Shown: positions 35,958 to 44,773, numbered from the stretch's first letter. The stretch: 64,000 bases of DNA from Wohlfahrtiimonas sp. G9077 (GCF_002252155.1 NZ_NEFD01000007.1:1-64000); one strand, 5' to 3'. The notes: a model not told the origin generated them from the letters alone. Numbers and translations: made by a program.

Positions 35958-36148
35958 GTGGATCCCAAAGTACCGTTAAGTATGTCATACCCTTGAACCG
36001 AACGGTTCAAATGGATATAAGTTTAAATGCCTTAGGCTTCTGATTCAAGATCAGCCTGCTCACCGGCATCTAGTAATATATCTTCGATATATACTTAGGA
36101 TCAAGGGGACTTAGACATATTGAACACGCATGCTTCAGAAATCCACCC
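35958..36148 (-). ncRNA. ssrS: 6S RNA
   Basis: Global regulator that binds sigma70 RNA polymerase by mimicking an open promoter. On the minus strand I see the conserved blocks of gammaproteobacterial 6S RNA in the correct order. GTCCCCTTGATCC lies near the 5' side, the central-bubble/apical stem GCCGGTGAGCAGGCTGATC is followed by AGAAGCCTAA, and the 3' CTTGAACCGTTCGGTTCAAG hairpin lies before the closing strand. The closing stem can be formed by GTGGAT (36146-36141) with ATCCAC (35963-35958) plus TATGTC with GACATA inside. Length is about 190 nt (E. coli 184). Ends are estimated to within about 10 nt. Directly upstream of fau. Confidence 0.9.
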
Positions 36149-36156
36149 ACAAACGA

Positions 36157-36184
36157 AGTATACCATTTTTTCATGCTTTCGCAA
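36157..36184 (-). promoter_or_regulatory. Predicted sigma70 promoter of 6S RNA, inside comF
   Basis: On the minus strand TTGCGA (36184-36179), 16-bp spacer, TATACT (36162-36157). The -35 box lies in the last codons of comF. The expected start is about 36150, which agrees with the closing stem of 6S RNA. Confidence 0.7.
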
Positions 36185-36860
36185 TCACCAATGCGGTGAC
36201 AGTTTGCGCACCGACATCTTTTAAGGCAGATGCCGCATGTTGCAAGGTTTTGCCGGTGGTCATCACATCATCTAGGAGCAATAAATGCCCATTCACAGGA
36301 TGCGCTGATAAGGCTCCGGTTAAATTTGTCAAGCGCGCCTTTCGATTGAGCCCACTTTGTGGAAGTGTGAAGGCCTGCTTATGCAGTACATTCGATAAAA
36401 TGGGCGCCGCCAACATCGGCTGCAATACTTTGGCAATCTCATGGACTTGATTAAAGCCCCTTTCCGCCAAACGCACGCGATCAACCGGCATCGGTACAAT
36501 GGCATCAATCGTTGATAACCAACTTTGATGCATCAAAATCACGCCATTGATCCATTCACCAATGGCTCTGACCATATATATTTGACGTTTGAACTTTAAG
36601 CCCACAATGGCTGTGCGCACCGCATCTTTATAGTGATAACCCATGATGATGTGATCAATGGCCGACGGCTGCGCCTCATTGCAATGTAAACACCCAATGT
36701 CCGGCAACAGATCACCGCCGCATGTGGTGCAATAATCCACAACTGGCCACAACGTACCATGGCAAGATGCGCACACATAACGCTCAAGCGTCATGGCATT
36801 TTGGCAGATCAAACACCGTTTCGGATACAGTCCATGAAAAAGTGTGGCAAAGCGTGACAT
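36171..36860 (-). CDS. comF: ComF-family phosphoribosyltransferase-like protein
   Basis: A 229-residue ComF/GntX-type protein. The N-terminus has two zinc-ribbon-like Cys pairs (CLICQ...CASC and CTTCGG...CLHC, about residues 17-59). The C-terminal type I PRTase domain has RVRLAERGFNQ (about 127-137) and the PRPP motif LLLLDDVMTTGKT (about 193-205). Relatives are required for DNA uptake or use of DNA as nutrient. It is the last gene of the run from rpiA; its start directly abuts the upstream stop, and the 6S promoter overlaps its 3' end. Confidence 0.9.
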   Translation of the reverse strand: MSRFATLFHGLYPKRCLICQNAMTLERYVCASCHGTLWPVVDYCTTCGGDLLPDIGCLHCNEAQPSAIDHIIMGYHYKDAVRTAIVGLKFKRQIYMVRAIGEWINGVILMHQSWLSTIDAIVPMPVDRVRLAERGFNQVHEIAKVLQPMLAAPILSNVLHKQAFTLPQSGLNRKARLTNLTGALSAHPVNGHLLLLDDVMTTGKTLQHAASALKDVGAQTVTALVIAKA

Positions 36861-37847
36861 TTAAACATCCTTCACCTGCGAATAATTCGGTATCACTAAG
36901 CGCCCATCGGGATCTTTAAGGCGAAGTGGCAAATCGGCTTCAAATGCATCAGGATTGAGGCGCTGTACGGCTCTGACAATGTCATTGATGTGCACGCCAT
37001 AACTGTTTGCTAAACTTTGAAACACCGGCACAAGCTTTTCATCAATGTCCAATGCCTCAACAATCGGCACAGCATGTTCGCCCACCATTCTCCGCGGACG
37101 CAAAATCACATCGGTGCTGTAACGGCTACTATTGAGCATCGGGCGATAGCCAACAAATCCATATCGATTAAGCTGCAATGGCAGCGTCACAAACGTGGCT
37201 TTATAGCTTGGTGCAGATGCCACATGATGATTCTCTTCGGTGATCTTTTGTACATCCTCTTGAATGATGGTGATTTCACCTTCAGCATTGAGGCGCTCAA
37301 TGCGATCAATGGGTTTAGGAATCGGTGTTTCCCGCGCGGCAATACGCACATTATTCGGCAATAACCAACCGACAGAAGCTTCATATTGCATAAAGCCCTC
37401 TAAAATCTTTTGAGCCGATTCTGAGCCTTTCTCTAAATCTTCTTTCGTCAACTTTGTGGCCAAAGCATCACGATACGCCACCAAATCACTGGCGCCATGG
37501 CGCGCTGCAATCACAGACCAAGCATACGCTTCGCTCATGTCTTTTGCTTGCCCAATGCCTAAGCGCAATAACGTTGAATAATTAAAAGCAGCATCCACAT
37601 GGCCCGCTGCCGCTGCTTTTTGATAAAGCTCGGCCGCTTTCACGTAATTGCGAGGCACACCGCGCCCTGTTTGGTACAACGTGGCTAAATTATTGCTCGC
37701 ATCCACATGCCCAAGGGCAGACAATTGACTGAATAAGTGCGCGGCCTCTTCATCATCATGGCGATCATAAGCAGCAACGGCATCTTCAAAGCTGTCAGCA
37801 TATGTGATGCCAAGCGCAAGCAGCAATGTCATCATCACTTTGAACAT
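36861..37847 (-). CDS. Exported SEL1-repeat protein with FimV-like C-terminal segment
   Basis: A 328-residue protein with a signal peptide (about 17 residues). Two or three SEL1/TPR-like repeats follow at about residues 35-130 (LATLYQTGRGVPRNYVKAAE, YSTLLRLGIGQAKDMSEAY). The middle (130-260) is not recognised. The last 60 residues (YGVHINDIVRAVQRLNPDAF..., RLVIP) resemble the FimV/LysM-type N-terminal module, which reads NPxAFxxxNxxRLxxGxxLxIP in known proteins. This suggests a periplasmic, possibly peptidoglycan-binding adaptor. It overlaps the EEP gene by 13 bp and abuts comF. Confidence 0.7.
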   Translation of the reverse strand: MFKVMMTLLLALGITYADSFEDAVAAYDRHDDEEAAHLFSQLSALGHVDASNNLATLYQTGRGVPRNYVKAAELYQKAAAAGHVDAAFNYSTLLRLGIGQAKDMSEAYAWSVIAARHGASDLVAYRDALATKLTKEDLEKGSESAQKILEGFMQYEASVGWLLPNNVRIAARETPIPKPIDRIERLNAEGEITIIQEDVQKITEENHHVASAPSYKATFVTLPLQLNRYGFVGYRPMLNSSRYSTDVILRPRRMVGEHAVPIVEALDIDEKLVPVFQSLANSYGVHINDIVRAVQRLNPDAFEADLPLRLKDPDGRLVIPNYSQVKDV

Positions 37848-38677
37848 AATTGCCCCGTCATTAAAATCGGATCGTGATCACTGTAGCGCCGTTCGCTCAT
37901 CACATCGGTGTTGATGTGTGCAATGGCGCCGGCAACCGCTTTAAAGTGTTCATTGTACAAAATATAGTCGAGCAAAATCGGCTTTTTCTGATATTTATAC
38001 GTATAGATTTGATATTTCAATTGTGCATGGACGCTCTCAAACCCAAGTTTAGCAATTGCTTGCACCGTTTTACTGTTAAACGTGTCATTCATATCCCCTG
38101 CAATGATCAAAGGATGCGCTTTGAGATCATGCGCTTCAATGAATTCTGCCACCACTTTCGATTGCTGATTGCGCTGCTTTTTGGCCTGTTTTTTCGTTTG
38201 ATTTTTAAGGCTCATGGATTTGAGATGGCAATTGATGATGTAAATCACCTGCCCTTGATACACAAATTTCCCCACAAGCGGCAACCTTGATGGCACACAA
38301 TCAAGTTCATCGCTGCCAATGAAAAAGGGGGAATCGCTGCCAATTTGTTCTAAGCCATGAAGCTCAATGGGCGCGCGATACAAAAAACCACAGCGAATGT
38401 TCATATTTTCAGCGCCGCCGGTTGTTTCTGGCAAGGGTGCGATGTCCGCATAATGATACGTCCATTGATGAGCGGCCAATTTTTGAATGATCCTCTCGGC
38501 CACCACTGCTTGAACCGCTTCATCGCCCATCGCCGCCGCACCAATCTCTTGAATGGCAATGATCAAAGGTGCGCCTAAATCCGTCACCATCGACGTCACA
38601 AAGGCATCAATGCGCGATTCATCAGACCATTCACCTAAATTTGCTGCATTGATGGATGCAAAAGAAAATTCACTCAT
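37835..38677 (-). CDS. Endonuclease/exonuclease/phosphatase-family protein
   Basis: A 280-residue EEP-fold metal-dependent phosphodiesterase. Motifs in order: FASINAANLGEW at the N-terminus, IAIQEIGA with the metal-binding Glu (about 40-47), INCHLKS (about 148-154), IAGDMNDTFNS (about 192-202) and SDHDPI near the C-terminus (about 268-273). No signal peptide, so cytoplasmic. The substrate could be DNA, RNA or a phosphoester; its position after sbcB favours nucleic acid. Gap of 3 bp after sbcB and 13-bp overlap with the next gene. Confidence 0.85.
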   Translation of the reverse strand: MSEFSFASINAANLGEWSDESRIDAFVTSMVTDLGAPLIIAIQEIGAAAMGDEAVQAVVAERIIQKLAAHQWTYHYADIAPLPETTGGAENMNIRCGFLYRAPIELHGLEQIGSDSPFFIGSDELDCVPSRLPLVGKFVYQGQVIYIINCHLKSMSLKNQTKKQAKKQRNQQSKVVAEFIEAHDLKAHPLIIAGDMNDTFNSKTVQAIAKLGFESVHAQLKYQIYTYKYQKKPILLDYILYNEHFKAVAGAIAHINTDVMSERRYSDHDPILMTGQLCSK

Positions 38678-38680
38678 ACA

Positions 38681-40093
38681 TCATTCAAAATATAACGAGC
38701 GGCAATCGGCCAGCAGCTTCGATTTCACAGGATCATCCGCATATTCAGCGACTTTAGCCGTGTACAAAGCTTGCTGTTCACAGAGCGTACGCTCGCGGCG
38801 TGCATCACAGTACGCTTCCCATTCTTGATACTCTTCACTCGTTAAGCTCATCGGAAAGTTTTTTGCACGATACAAAAAGAGCAACGGTGCAATGCGTGCA
38901 TCTTTAAATTGATAATGGCTATTTTTCAGTGCTTCTTCGGATAAATAGGGAATCTCTTCCATGATTTTTTTATCGCTGAATTCAAAAAAGCCATCATACA
39001 ACATCGATTCTACACGGGACAATAACGGCTGATCATCATAAGAGGGCGCAGTTGTTGGCGCAAAAATTTCGCGCGCTTTTCGTTCAAGCTCCGCATGGTG
39101 ACCATTGACAATGGCGACTTTATCAAGCGCGGCATTGAGGTCTAACCCATATAAATTTTGTGTGTATTTTAAAACATTCACCGGCGAAATGATCGGGCAT
39201 TTATTGAGATGAATGAGCTTTAATGGCACACGGCTTCTGCCTTCCCCAAGATCTTCATTCGCTGTATACATCGCCGCTTTAATCTCTTCAGCGCTGTAAT
39301 TGAGCAACTCATCTAAATCGCCGCGTAAATCCACCACCACAACAGCATTTTTATTCCAAGGATGCATGGTGAGCGGCACAACGACAGAGAAATAACCATT
39401 GTGTTCCCCAAACATGCCAGAAACATGCACCAACGGTCGCCCAAAATGTTGCTCAATGATGGGCAAAAGATCTTTAGCACGGCGGTGCTGATAGAAATAA
39501 TCATAAAAGCGCGGCTGCTTCTCTTTGATGAGCTTGAGTACATCAATCGTGGCATAAACATCACTTAAGGCATCGTGAGCATTGTCATGACTTAAACCAT
39601 TCGCTTTTGTGAGCAATTCTAATTTTAAACTGGTTTTACCATCAATCTTTGGCCACTCAATCCCTTCAGGGCGAAGGGCATATACGCCGCGCACTAAATC
39701 TAAAGCATCCCAGCGGCTGTTGCCATTTTTCCATGCATATGCATAGGGATCAAAAAAGTTACGATAAAAGAGATAACGGGTCATCTCATCATCAAAGCGG
39801 ATGGAGTTAAATCCCATCACGCAAGTATCAGGCTTCATGAACTCATCATAAATCTTGCGGGCAAATTCATGTTCAGGCAAACCGTGCTCATTGCAATAAT
39901 CTGGCGTAATGCCCGTGATTAAAATGGCTTCAGGCGAGGGGACATAATCGTCCGCTTGCTGACAATAAATATTGATGGGCTCACCAATGATGTTGAAATC
40001 GCTGTCCGTACGGATTGCCGCAAATTGCGCAATGCGATCATATTTTGGTGAAATCCCGAAGGTTTCATAATCGTAAAAGAGAAATTCAGCCAT
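38681..40093 (-). CDS. sbcB: Exodeoxyribonuclease I
   Basis: 3'-5' single-strand DNA exonuclease in mismatch repair and recombination. 470 residues, like E. coli (475). DEDDh motifs: FYDYETFGIS at 7-16, MGFNSIRFDDEM near 93-104 and SHDNAHDALSDV near 172-183. The SH3-like and C-terminal helical domains follow (VDLRGDLDELL, LYGLDLN). It lies 2 bp after lptB and belongs to the rpiA-to-comF run. Confidence 0.95.
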   Translation of the reverse strand: MAEFLFYDYETFGISPKYDRIAQFAAIRTDSDFNIIGEPINIYCQQADDYVPSPEAILITGITPDYCNEHGLPEHEFARKIYDEFMKPDTCVMGFNSIRFDDEMTRYLFYRNFFDPYAYAWKNGNSRWDALDLVRGVYALRPEGIEWPKIDGKTSLKLELLTKANGLSHDNAHDALSDVYATIDVLKLIKEKQPRFYDYFYQHRRAKDLLPIIEQHFGRPLVHVSGMFGEHNGYFSVVVPLTMHPWNKNAVVVVDLRGDLDELLNYSAEEIKAAMYTANEDLGEGRSRVPLKLIHLNKCPIISPVNVLKYTQNLYGLDLNAALDKVAIVNGHHAELERKAREIFAPTTAPSYDDQPLLSRVESMLYDGFFEFSDKKIMEEIPYLSEEALKNSHYQFKDARIAPLLFLYRAKNFPMSLTSEEYQEWEAYCDARRERTLCEQQALYTAKVAEYADDPVKSKLLADCRSLYFE

Positions 40094-40095
40094 GA

Positions 40096-40818
40096 TTACA
40101 GTGAGAAATTATCCCCTAAATAGGCAGTGCGCACGATCTGATTGTCTAAAAGTTCAGCTGTTGAACCTTCGGCAATCACCTGCCCACCACTTAAAATGTA
40201 CGAACGCTGACAGATGCTGAGCGTTTCACGAATGTTATGATCTGTGATCAAAACCCCAATGCCACGAGCAGACAGCTCTAAAATAATGGTTTGAATGTCC
40301 GCAACCGATAAAGGATCAACCCCGGCAAAAGGCTCATCTAACAGTAAAAATTTTGGATTGAGCGCAAGGCTTCTAGCAATCTCAACACGGCGACGTTCGC
40401 CGCCTGATAACGACATGCCAAGCGAGTTGGCAATGTGCGTCACTTTAAAATCTTCCAGCAATTGATCGGCCAGTTCATGCTGCTCTTTTTTCGTCAAATC
40501 CTTGCGAGTTTGACAAATGGCGAGAATATTATCCCGCGACGTCATTTTACGGAAAATGGAAGCCTCTTGCGGCAAATAGCCAATGCCGCGATGGGCGCGC
40601 TCATGCATTGGCAACTTTGTGATGTCATGCTCACCTAAAAACACGTGTCCTTCATCGGCAACAATCAAACCCACCGTCATGTAAAAGCTGGTGGTTTTAC
40701 CGGCGCCATTGGGGCCAAGCAATCCCACAATTTCACCGCTGTCCACATGGAATGAAGCCCCATTGACCACGGTGCGCTTTTTAAAACGCTTAACGAGTTC
40801 TTTGGCTCTCAATTGCAT
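40096..40818 (-). CDS. lptB: LPS export ABC transporter ATPase LptB
   Basis: Powers extraction of LPS from the inner membrane by LptB2FGC. 240 residues: Walker A GPNGAGKTT, Q-loop YLPQEASIFRKM, signature LSGGERRRVEIARSL, Walker B LLLDEPFAGVDP and switch ITDHNIRETL. ATG 40818 is chosen because AAGGA precedes it and the lptA stop lies 1 bp away; an in-frame extension upstream lies inside lptA. Confidence 0.96.
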   Translation of the reverse strand: MQLRAKELVKRFKKRTVVNGASFHVDSGEIVGLLGPNGAGKTTSFYMTVGLIVADEGHVFLGEHDITKLPMHERAHRGIGYLPQEASIFRKMTSRDNILAICQTRKDLTKKEQHELADQLLEDFKVTHIANSLGMSLSGGERRRVEIARSLALNPKFLLLDEPFAGVDPLSVADIQTIILELSARGIGVLITDHNIRETLSICQRSYILSGGQVIAEGSTAELLDNQIVRTAYLGDNFSL

Positions 40819-40819
40819 G

Positions 40820-41320
40820 CTATTTTCCTTTTGGCTTGATTTCAAAGAAGACACGATCAGATTTTTGATTGCTCAATGCTTTCACTTTTTTATTGATGGT
40901 GTCATATTCAATGCGATGCGCTTCCACCACATCATCTTCTTGCGTAAGCTTCGCGCGTTGGCTGAGCACCAATAGATTTTTCTTAGGATAATACTCTAAG
41001 CGCTCCCCTTCCCCAAATACCCAAGGTTTATCGGCTTCGGGTAGATATTTAATTTTGATGAGGTTGCCTTTAGCAATCACTTCTTCAAGTTCATCATTGA
41101 CCATTTTAAACTGCGCATGATCGGCGTGAATTTCTAATGTACCCTGCACCATCACAACGTTACCATCATAAAAGCCTTCGTTGATCTGATGATCATATCC
41201 GCCTGTATCTGACGTAATTTTAATGGGCTCGGCGCTGTCTTCTGGCAAAGCGTGCGCCATGGTGAACAATCCAAAAGCCACGAGCAAACTACTGAGTGTT
41301 TTCATCTTGAATGGTTTCAT
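40820..41320 (-). CDS. lptA: LPS transport periplasmic protein LptA
   Basis: Periplasmic bridge protein for LPS. About 166 residues: signal peptide ending AHA, then an OstA-type beta-jellyroll (PIKITSDTGGY, GFYDGNVVMVQGTLEIHADHAQ, FGEGERLEYYPKKNLLVLSQRAKLTQ). The start is uncertain: ATG 41320 and ATG 41305 both give good signal peptides and both lie inside the end of lptC; no ribosome-binding site decides between them. Probably translated by coupling. Confidence 0.92.
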   Translation of the reverse strand: MKPFKMKTLSSLLVAFGLFTMAHALPEDSAEPIKITSDTGGYDHQINEGFYDGNVVMVQGTLEIHADHAQFKMVNDELEEVIAKGNLIKIKYLPEADKPWVFGEGERLEYYPKKNLLVLSQRAKLTQEDDVVEAHRIEYDTINKKVKALSNQKSDRVFFEIKPKGK

Positions 41321-41876
41321 AATAACTGTGAACATCCTTTAATAAGTTAAACTGCCCGAGATTCGGATAGCCAATGAGGCCAATGCCTTCGATGGTGTTG
41401 TTCGGATAAGAGCGGATTTTGGTCCACACATCATTGGTGACCTTCTCGCCCTTATTGTGCACATACAATTGTGAGGTGTTCAACACAGTGGTTTTCGCAT
41501 TCTCAGCATTGTATTTTGTCAGCACCACGTTTTCATTCATCGTGATCAACGATTGATCTTCATTCACGATCGCTTCATCGCTGCGCGCCGTCCAATCAAT
41601 GCCGCCTTGATCCGTAAAATGGGTTAAAAATGGATGCTGTAATGTCGAGCCCCGATCATCGTCATAATGCTCTAATTCAGGGCCCTGAATCGTATAAATG
41701 CGATCACCTTTTGCATCAAAACGCACCAAATCATACCCTTTGATCTCAAAGAGTGGGAATGGTGATTTTTCCGAAGTCAGCGCATTATTTTCGTTGTACA
41801 AAGTCATCGAAACATAGGCTAAACCACCAATGGCCACCACAAAAAATGCGTTTTGAAGAAAAGATTTAGGGAGCAC
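41289..41876 (-). CDS. lptC: LPS export protein LptC
   Basis: Single-pass inner-membrane protein passing LPS from LptBFG to LptA. 195 residues: one membrane segment (about 8-26) and a periplasmic jellyroll domain with FEIKGYDLVRFDAKGDRIYTIQGPELEHYDDDRGSTL, typical of LptC. It uses a GTG start directly after the rpiA stop (TAA GTG). Neither kdsC nor kdsD precedes it; rpiA does. Confidence 0.9.
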   Translation of the reverse strand: MLPKSFLQNAFFVVAIGGLAYVSMTLYNENNALTSEKSPFPLFEIKGYDLVRFDAKGDRIYTIQGPELEHYDDDRGSTLQHPFLTHFTDQGGIDWTARSDEAIVNEDQSLITMNENVVLTKYNAENAKTTVLNTSQLYVHNKGEKVTNDVWTKIRSYPNNTIEGIGLIGYPNLGQFNLLKDVHSYYETIQDENTQ

Positions 41877-42536
41877 TTATTTTGCCTCGATCACTTGAAC
41901 GCCGTTGTCTGTAGCCAACACCAATAAATCTGCCGGACGATGCGCAAAAATACCATTTGTCACAACGCCCACGATTTGATTGATGTGGGTTTCAAGGGCA
42001 ACAGGATCTGTGATCTTTAAGCCAAACACATCAATGATCGGGTTGCCATTGTCTGTGATCACGCCTTCACGCACGCGCGCATCCCCGAGTTTATTCAATT
42101 CGCGTTGTACATGGCCAAGCGCCATCGGAATCACTTCCACCGGCAATGGGAATTGACCCAATACATCCACATATTTTGATTGATCAGCAATACAAATGAA
42201 GCGATCTGCATGCGCAGCCACGATTTTTTCACGCGTTAATGCAGCACCGCCACCTTTGATCATCTGTAATTTGTCATTAATTTCATCGGCGCCATCAATG
42301 TACAATGTGAGTGATTCCACATCCGTCATTGGCAACACGTTAAATCCTAATTCTAGCAACTGTTCTGTTGAGCGCTCAGAGCTTGAGACCACCACATCAA
42401 TGTGATGACGAACCTCTGGTAACAGCGCAATTAAGCAGTCAACAGTGGAGCCTGTGCCCACACCTAAACGCTCGCCTTTTGAAATGTATGTCAACGCTTT
42501 TTCGGCGGCTAACTGCTTTAATGTTTTTTGACTCAT
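41877..42536 (-). CDS. rpiA: Ribose-5-phosphate isomerase A
   Basis: Interconverts ribose-5-P and ribulose-5-P in the pentose phosphate pathway. 219 residues. Conserved loops: GVGTGSTVDCLI (about 25-36), SSERSTEQL, YIDGADEI (about 79-86), KGGGAALTREKI (about 92-103) with the catalytic Glu, and EVIPMAL. The start is ATG 42536, the family-like N-terminus (MSQKTLKQLAA). It appears to be the promoter-proximal gene of the run rpiA-lptCAB-sbcB-EEP-SEL1-comF. Confidence 0.95.
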   Translation of the reverse strand: MSQKTLKQLAAEKALTYISKGERLGVGTGSTVDCLIALLPEVRHHIDVVVSSSERSTEQLLELGFNVLPMTDVESLTLYIDGADEINDKLQMIKGGGAALTREKIVAAHADRFICIADQSKYVDVLGQFPLPVEVIPMALGHVQRELNKLGDARVREGVITDNGNPIIDVFGLKITDPVALETHINQIVGVVTNGIFAHRPADLLVLATDNGVQVIEAK

Positions 42537-42565
42537 TGATAATCCCCTACACAAAAACTATTGCC

Positions 42566-42655
42566 ATTATAGGTGTTTTTATCCCTAAAAGGGAGCTTAT
42601 TTATGACAAAAAGCAACGATTGCATCTAGTTGTTAGCAACTGTTTGCTGTATAGT
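42566..42655. promoter_or_regulatory. Divergent promoter region between rpiA and slyD
   Basis: On the minus strand a TATAAT (42571-42566) sits about 30 bp before rpiA, with a TCCCT/AGGGA palindrome (42582-42594) where its -35 would be. On the plus strand TATAGT (42650-42655) precedes slyD by 38 bp, with only a weak -35. Both assignments are by eye. Confidence 0.4.
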
Positions 42656-42693
42656 GGGAGACTTATAAACCGAAAAACTGAAAGGATTTTATA

Positions 42694-43179
42694 ATGAGCA
42701 TTGCACCGAATAAAGTGGTATCTGTTTTCTATACATTAACAGACGACCAAGGTAATGTGATCGACAGCAACAAAGGTCAAGAGCAACCATTAACTTACAT
42801 CCACGGCGCTGGCATGATGATTCCTGGCTTTGAAAAATCTTTAGCCGGTGTAGAAGCGGGCCAAAACATTGCATTTAGCGTAACACCTGAAGAAGGTTAC
42901 GGTCTTCGCAGCGATGAAAACGTATTTGTCATCAGCCGCAGCCAACACTTCAAAGATTCTGATGACATTCAAGCAGGCGGCATGATTGCAGCAGAAGAAA
43001 ATGGTCATCAACGTCATTTTGTGATCTTAAGTGTAGAAGGCGACGACATCACTTTAGATGCAAACCATTTCTTAGCGGGCAAAACATTGAACTTTGACGT
43101 TGATGTGGTTGATGTTCGTGATGCAACAGAACAAGAATTGGCACATGGTCACGTCCATGCAGGTGGTCACGATCACTAA
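42694..43179 (+). CDS. slyD: FKBP-type peptidyl-prolyl isomerase SlyD
   Basis: Cytosolic prolyl isomerase, chaperone and metal-binding protein. 161 residues: FKBP core YTLTDDQGNVIDSN, LTYIHGAGMMIPGFEKSLAGVEAGQ and PEEGYGLRSDENV, with the insert-in-flap domain at about 70-125 and a short His-containing tail (HGHVHAGGHDH). The tail is much shorter than in E. coli SlyD, so nickel storage may be limited. AAAGGA precedes the ATG. minC follows after 17 bp. Confidence 0.93.
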   Translation: MSIAPNKVVSVFYTLTDDQGNVIDSNKGQEQPLTYIHGAGMMIPGFEKSLAGVEAGQNIAFSVTPEEGYGLRSDENVFVISRSQHFKDSDDIQAGGMIAAEENGHQRHFVILSVEGDDITLDANHFLAGKTLNFDVDVVDVRDATEQELAHGHVHAGGHDH

Positions 43180-43196
43180 ATTAGGATTTATTCTTC

Positions 43197-43937
43197 ATGT
43201 CTAAACCTTGTTTTCAATTGAAGGGCGGTCTATTTACCTTGACCGTGCTTCATTTACAGTCAAACGACTTAAAAGATTTTGAACAGTCTCTGAATGCAAA
43301 AGTGTCAGAGTCTGCTGAGTTTTTTCAACAATTGCCCATCATTGTTGATTTAAGCCAATTACCGGAAAACACGCACCACTTAGATTTTGCGTGGCTCAAG
43401 AATTTGTTGACGAACCAAGGCATCATTCCGGTGGCACTCCATAACATTCCAAAAAATTTGCTCGCACAAGCAAAGCGCAGCGGTTGGCCCATTTTTCCGA
43501 ACATTCAACCCAGATACGACAAAGCCGAACAAGATAAAAAAGCGGCACAAGAGAAAGTTGAAGCGGCCAAAGTGGCTGAAAAATCCGTTGAGGCAGCCTG
43601 TAAACCCGTGAAATTGATCTCAAGCCATATTCGCTCAGGTCAGCAGGTGTATCACAATGGTGATCTAGTGATCATCAATACTGTCAACACAGGCGCTGAA
43701 GTCTTAGCCGATGGCAACATTCATATTTATGGTCCTTTGCGTGGCCGTGCATTAGCGGGCGTTAAAGGCAACACTTTGGCTAGAATTTTTTGTCAATCGT
43801 TAGAAGCTGAGCTTGTTTCCATCGCCGGAAAATATAAAGTAATCGAAGAACTCACCGAAGATTGGCGCGGCAAAGCGGTACAAATTTATTTGGATAAAGA
43901 TGAATTGATCATTGAACCATTGACCAAAGAATTTTAA
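43197..43937 (+). CDS. minC: Septum site-determining protein MinC
   Basis: Inhibits FtsZ polymerisation away from mid-cell. 246 residues: N-terminal MinC_N domain (1 to about 105), a charged Ala/Lys/Glu linker (about 105-135) and the C-terminal beta-helix with IRSGQQVYHNGDLVIINTVNTGAEVLADGNIHIYGPLRGRALAG, the canonical MinD-binding face (RSGQ and GRALAG). First gene of minC-minD-minE. Confidence 0.95.
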   Translation: MSKPCFQLKGGLFTLTVLHLQSNDLKDFEQSLNAKVSESAEFFQQLPIIVDLSQLPENTHHLDFAWLKNLLTNQGIIPVALHNIPKNLLAQAKRSGWPIFPNIQPRYDKAEQDKKAAQEKVEAAKVAEKSVEAACKPVKLISSHIRSGQQVYHNGDLVIINTVNTGAEVLADGNIHIYGPLRGRALAGVKGNTLARIFCQSLEAELVSIAGKYKVIEELTEDWRGKAVQIYLDKDELIIEPLTKEF

Positions 43938-43960
43938 ACATAACACTTAGGAGTAAAAAC

Positions 43961-44770
43961 GTGGCACGTGTAATAGTTGTAACTTCAGGTAAAGGTGGCG
44001 TTGGCAAAACCACAACAAGTGCTAGCATCGCAGCAGGTTTGGCAAAACGCGGTCATAAAACAGCGGTCATCGATTTCGATGTGGGCTTGCGTAACCTTGA
44101 TTTAATCATGGGCTGTGAGCGTCGCGTTGTTTATGACTTTGTGAATGTGGTCAATGATGAAGCGACCCTTCAGCAATCCCTCATTAAAGACAAACGTCTT
44201 GAAAATCTCTTTATTTTACCGGCATCACAAACCCGTGATAAAGATGCATTGTCCACAGAAGGCGTGGAAAAAGTCATCAATGGCTTAAAAGAGATGGATT
44301 TTAAATTCATCATCTGTGATTCACCTGCAGGCATCGAAAAAGGTGCACAGCTTGCCATGTATTATGCCGATGATGCGATTGTGACCACAAACCCAGAGGT
44401 TTCCTCCGTGCGAGATTCTGACCGCATTTTGGGCATTTTAGCCAGCAAAACGAAAAAAGCTGAAAATGGCGAAGAGGTCAAACAACATCTTGTGTTAAAC
44501 CGTTACAGCCCTGAGCGCGCAGAATCAGGCGACATGCTCTCTGTGACGGACGTATTAGAAATCCTCGGCATCCCGCTCCTTGGCGTTGTGCCTGAGTCAG
44601 AAGCCGTCTTACAGTGCTCGAATGCGGGTACCCCTGTCATTTTAGAAACTGAATCCGATGCCGGACAAGCGTACGAAGACATCGTCGCGCGCTTCCTTGG
44701 CGAAGATAAGCCCCATCGCTTTATTGAAGCGACGAAAAAAGGTTTCTTCCAAAGACTGTTTGGAGGTTAA
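43961..44770 (+). CDS. minD: Septum site-determining ATPase MinD
   Basis: Membrane-associated ATPase recruiting MinC and oscillating with MinE. 269 residues. Deviant Walker A SGKGGVGKTT (about 10-19), DFDVGLRNLDLIMG, ICDSPAGIEKGA and a C-terminal amphipathic helix (KKGFFQRLFGG) for membrane binding. It uses a GTG start with AGGAG upstream. minE follows after 3 bp. Confidence 0.97.
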   Translation: MARVIVVTSGKGGVGKTTTSASIAAGLAKRGHKTAVIDFDVGLRNLDLIMGCERRVVYDFVNVVNDEATLQQSLIKDKRLENLFILPASQTRDKDALSTEGVEKVINGLKEMDFKFIICDSPAGIEKGAQLAMYYADDAIVTTNPEVSSVRDSDRILGILASKTKKAENGEEVKQHLVLNRYSPERAESGDMLSVTDVLEILGIPLLGVVPESEAVLQCSNAGTPVILETESDAGQAYEDIVARFLGEDKPHRFIEATKKGFFQRLFGG

Positions 44771-44773
44771 AGC

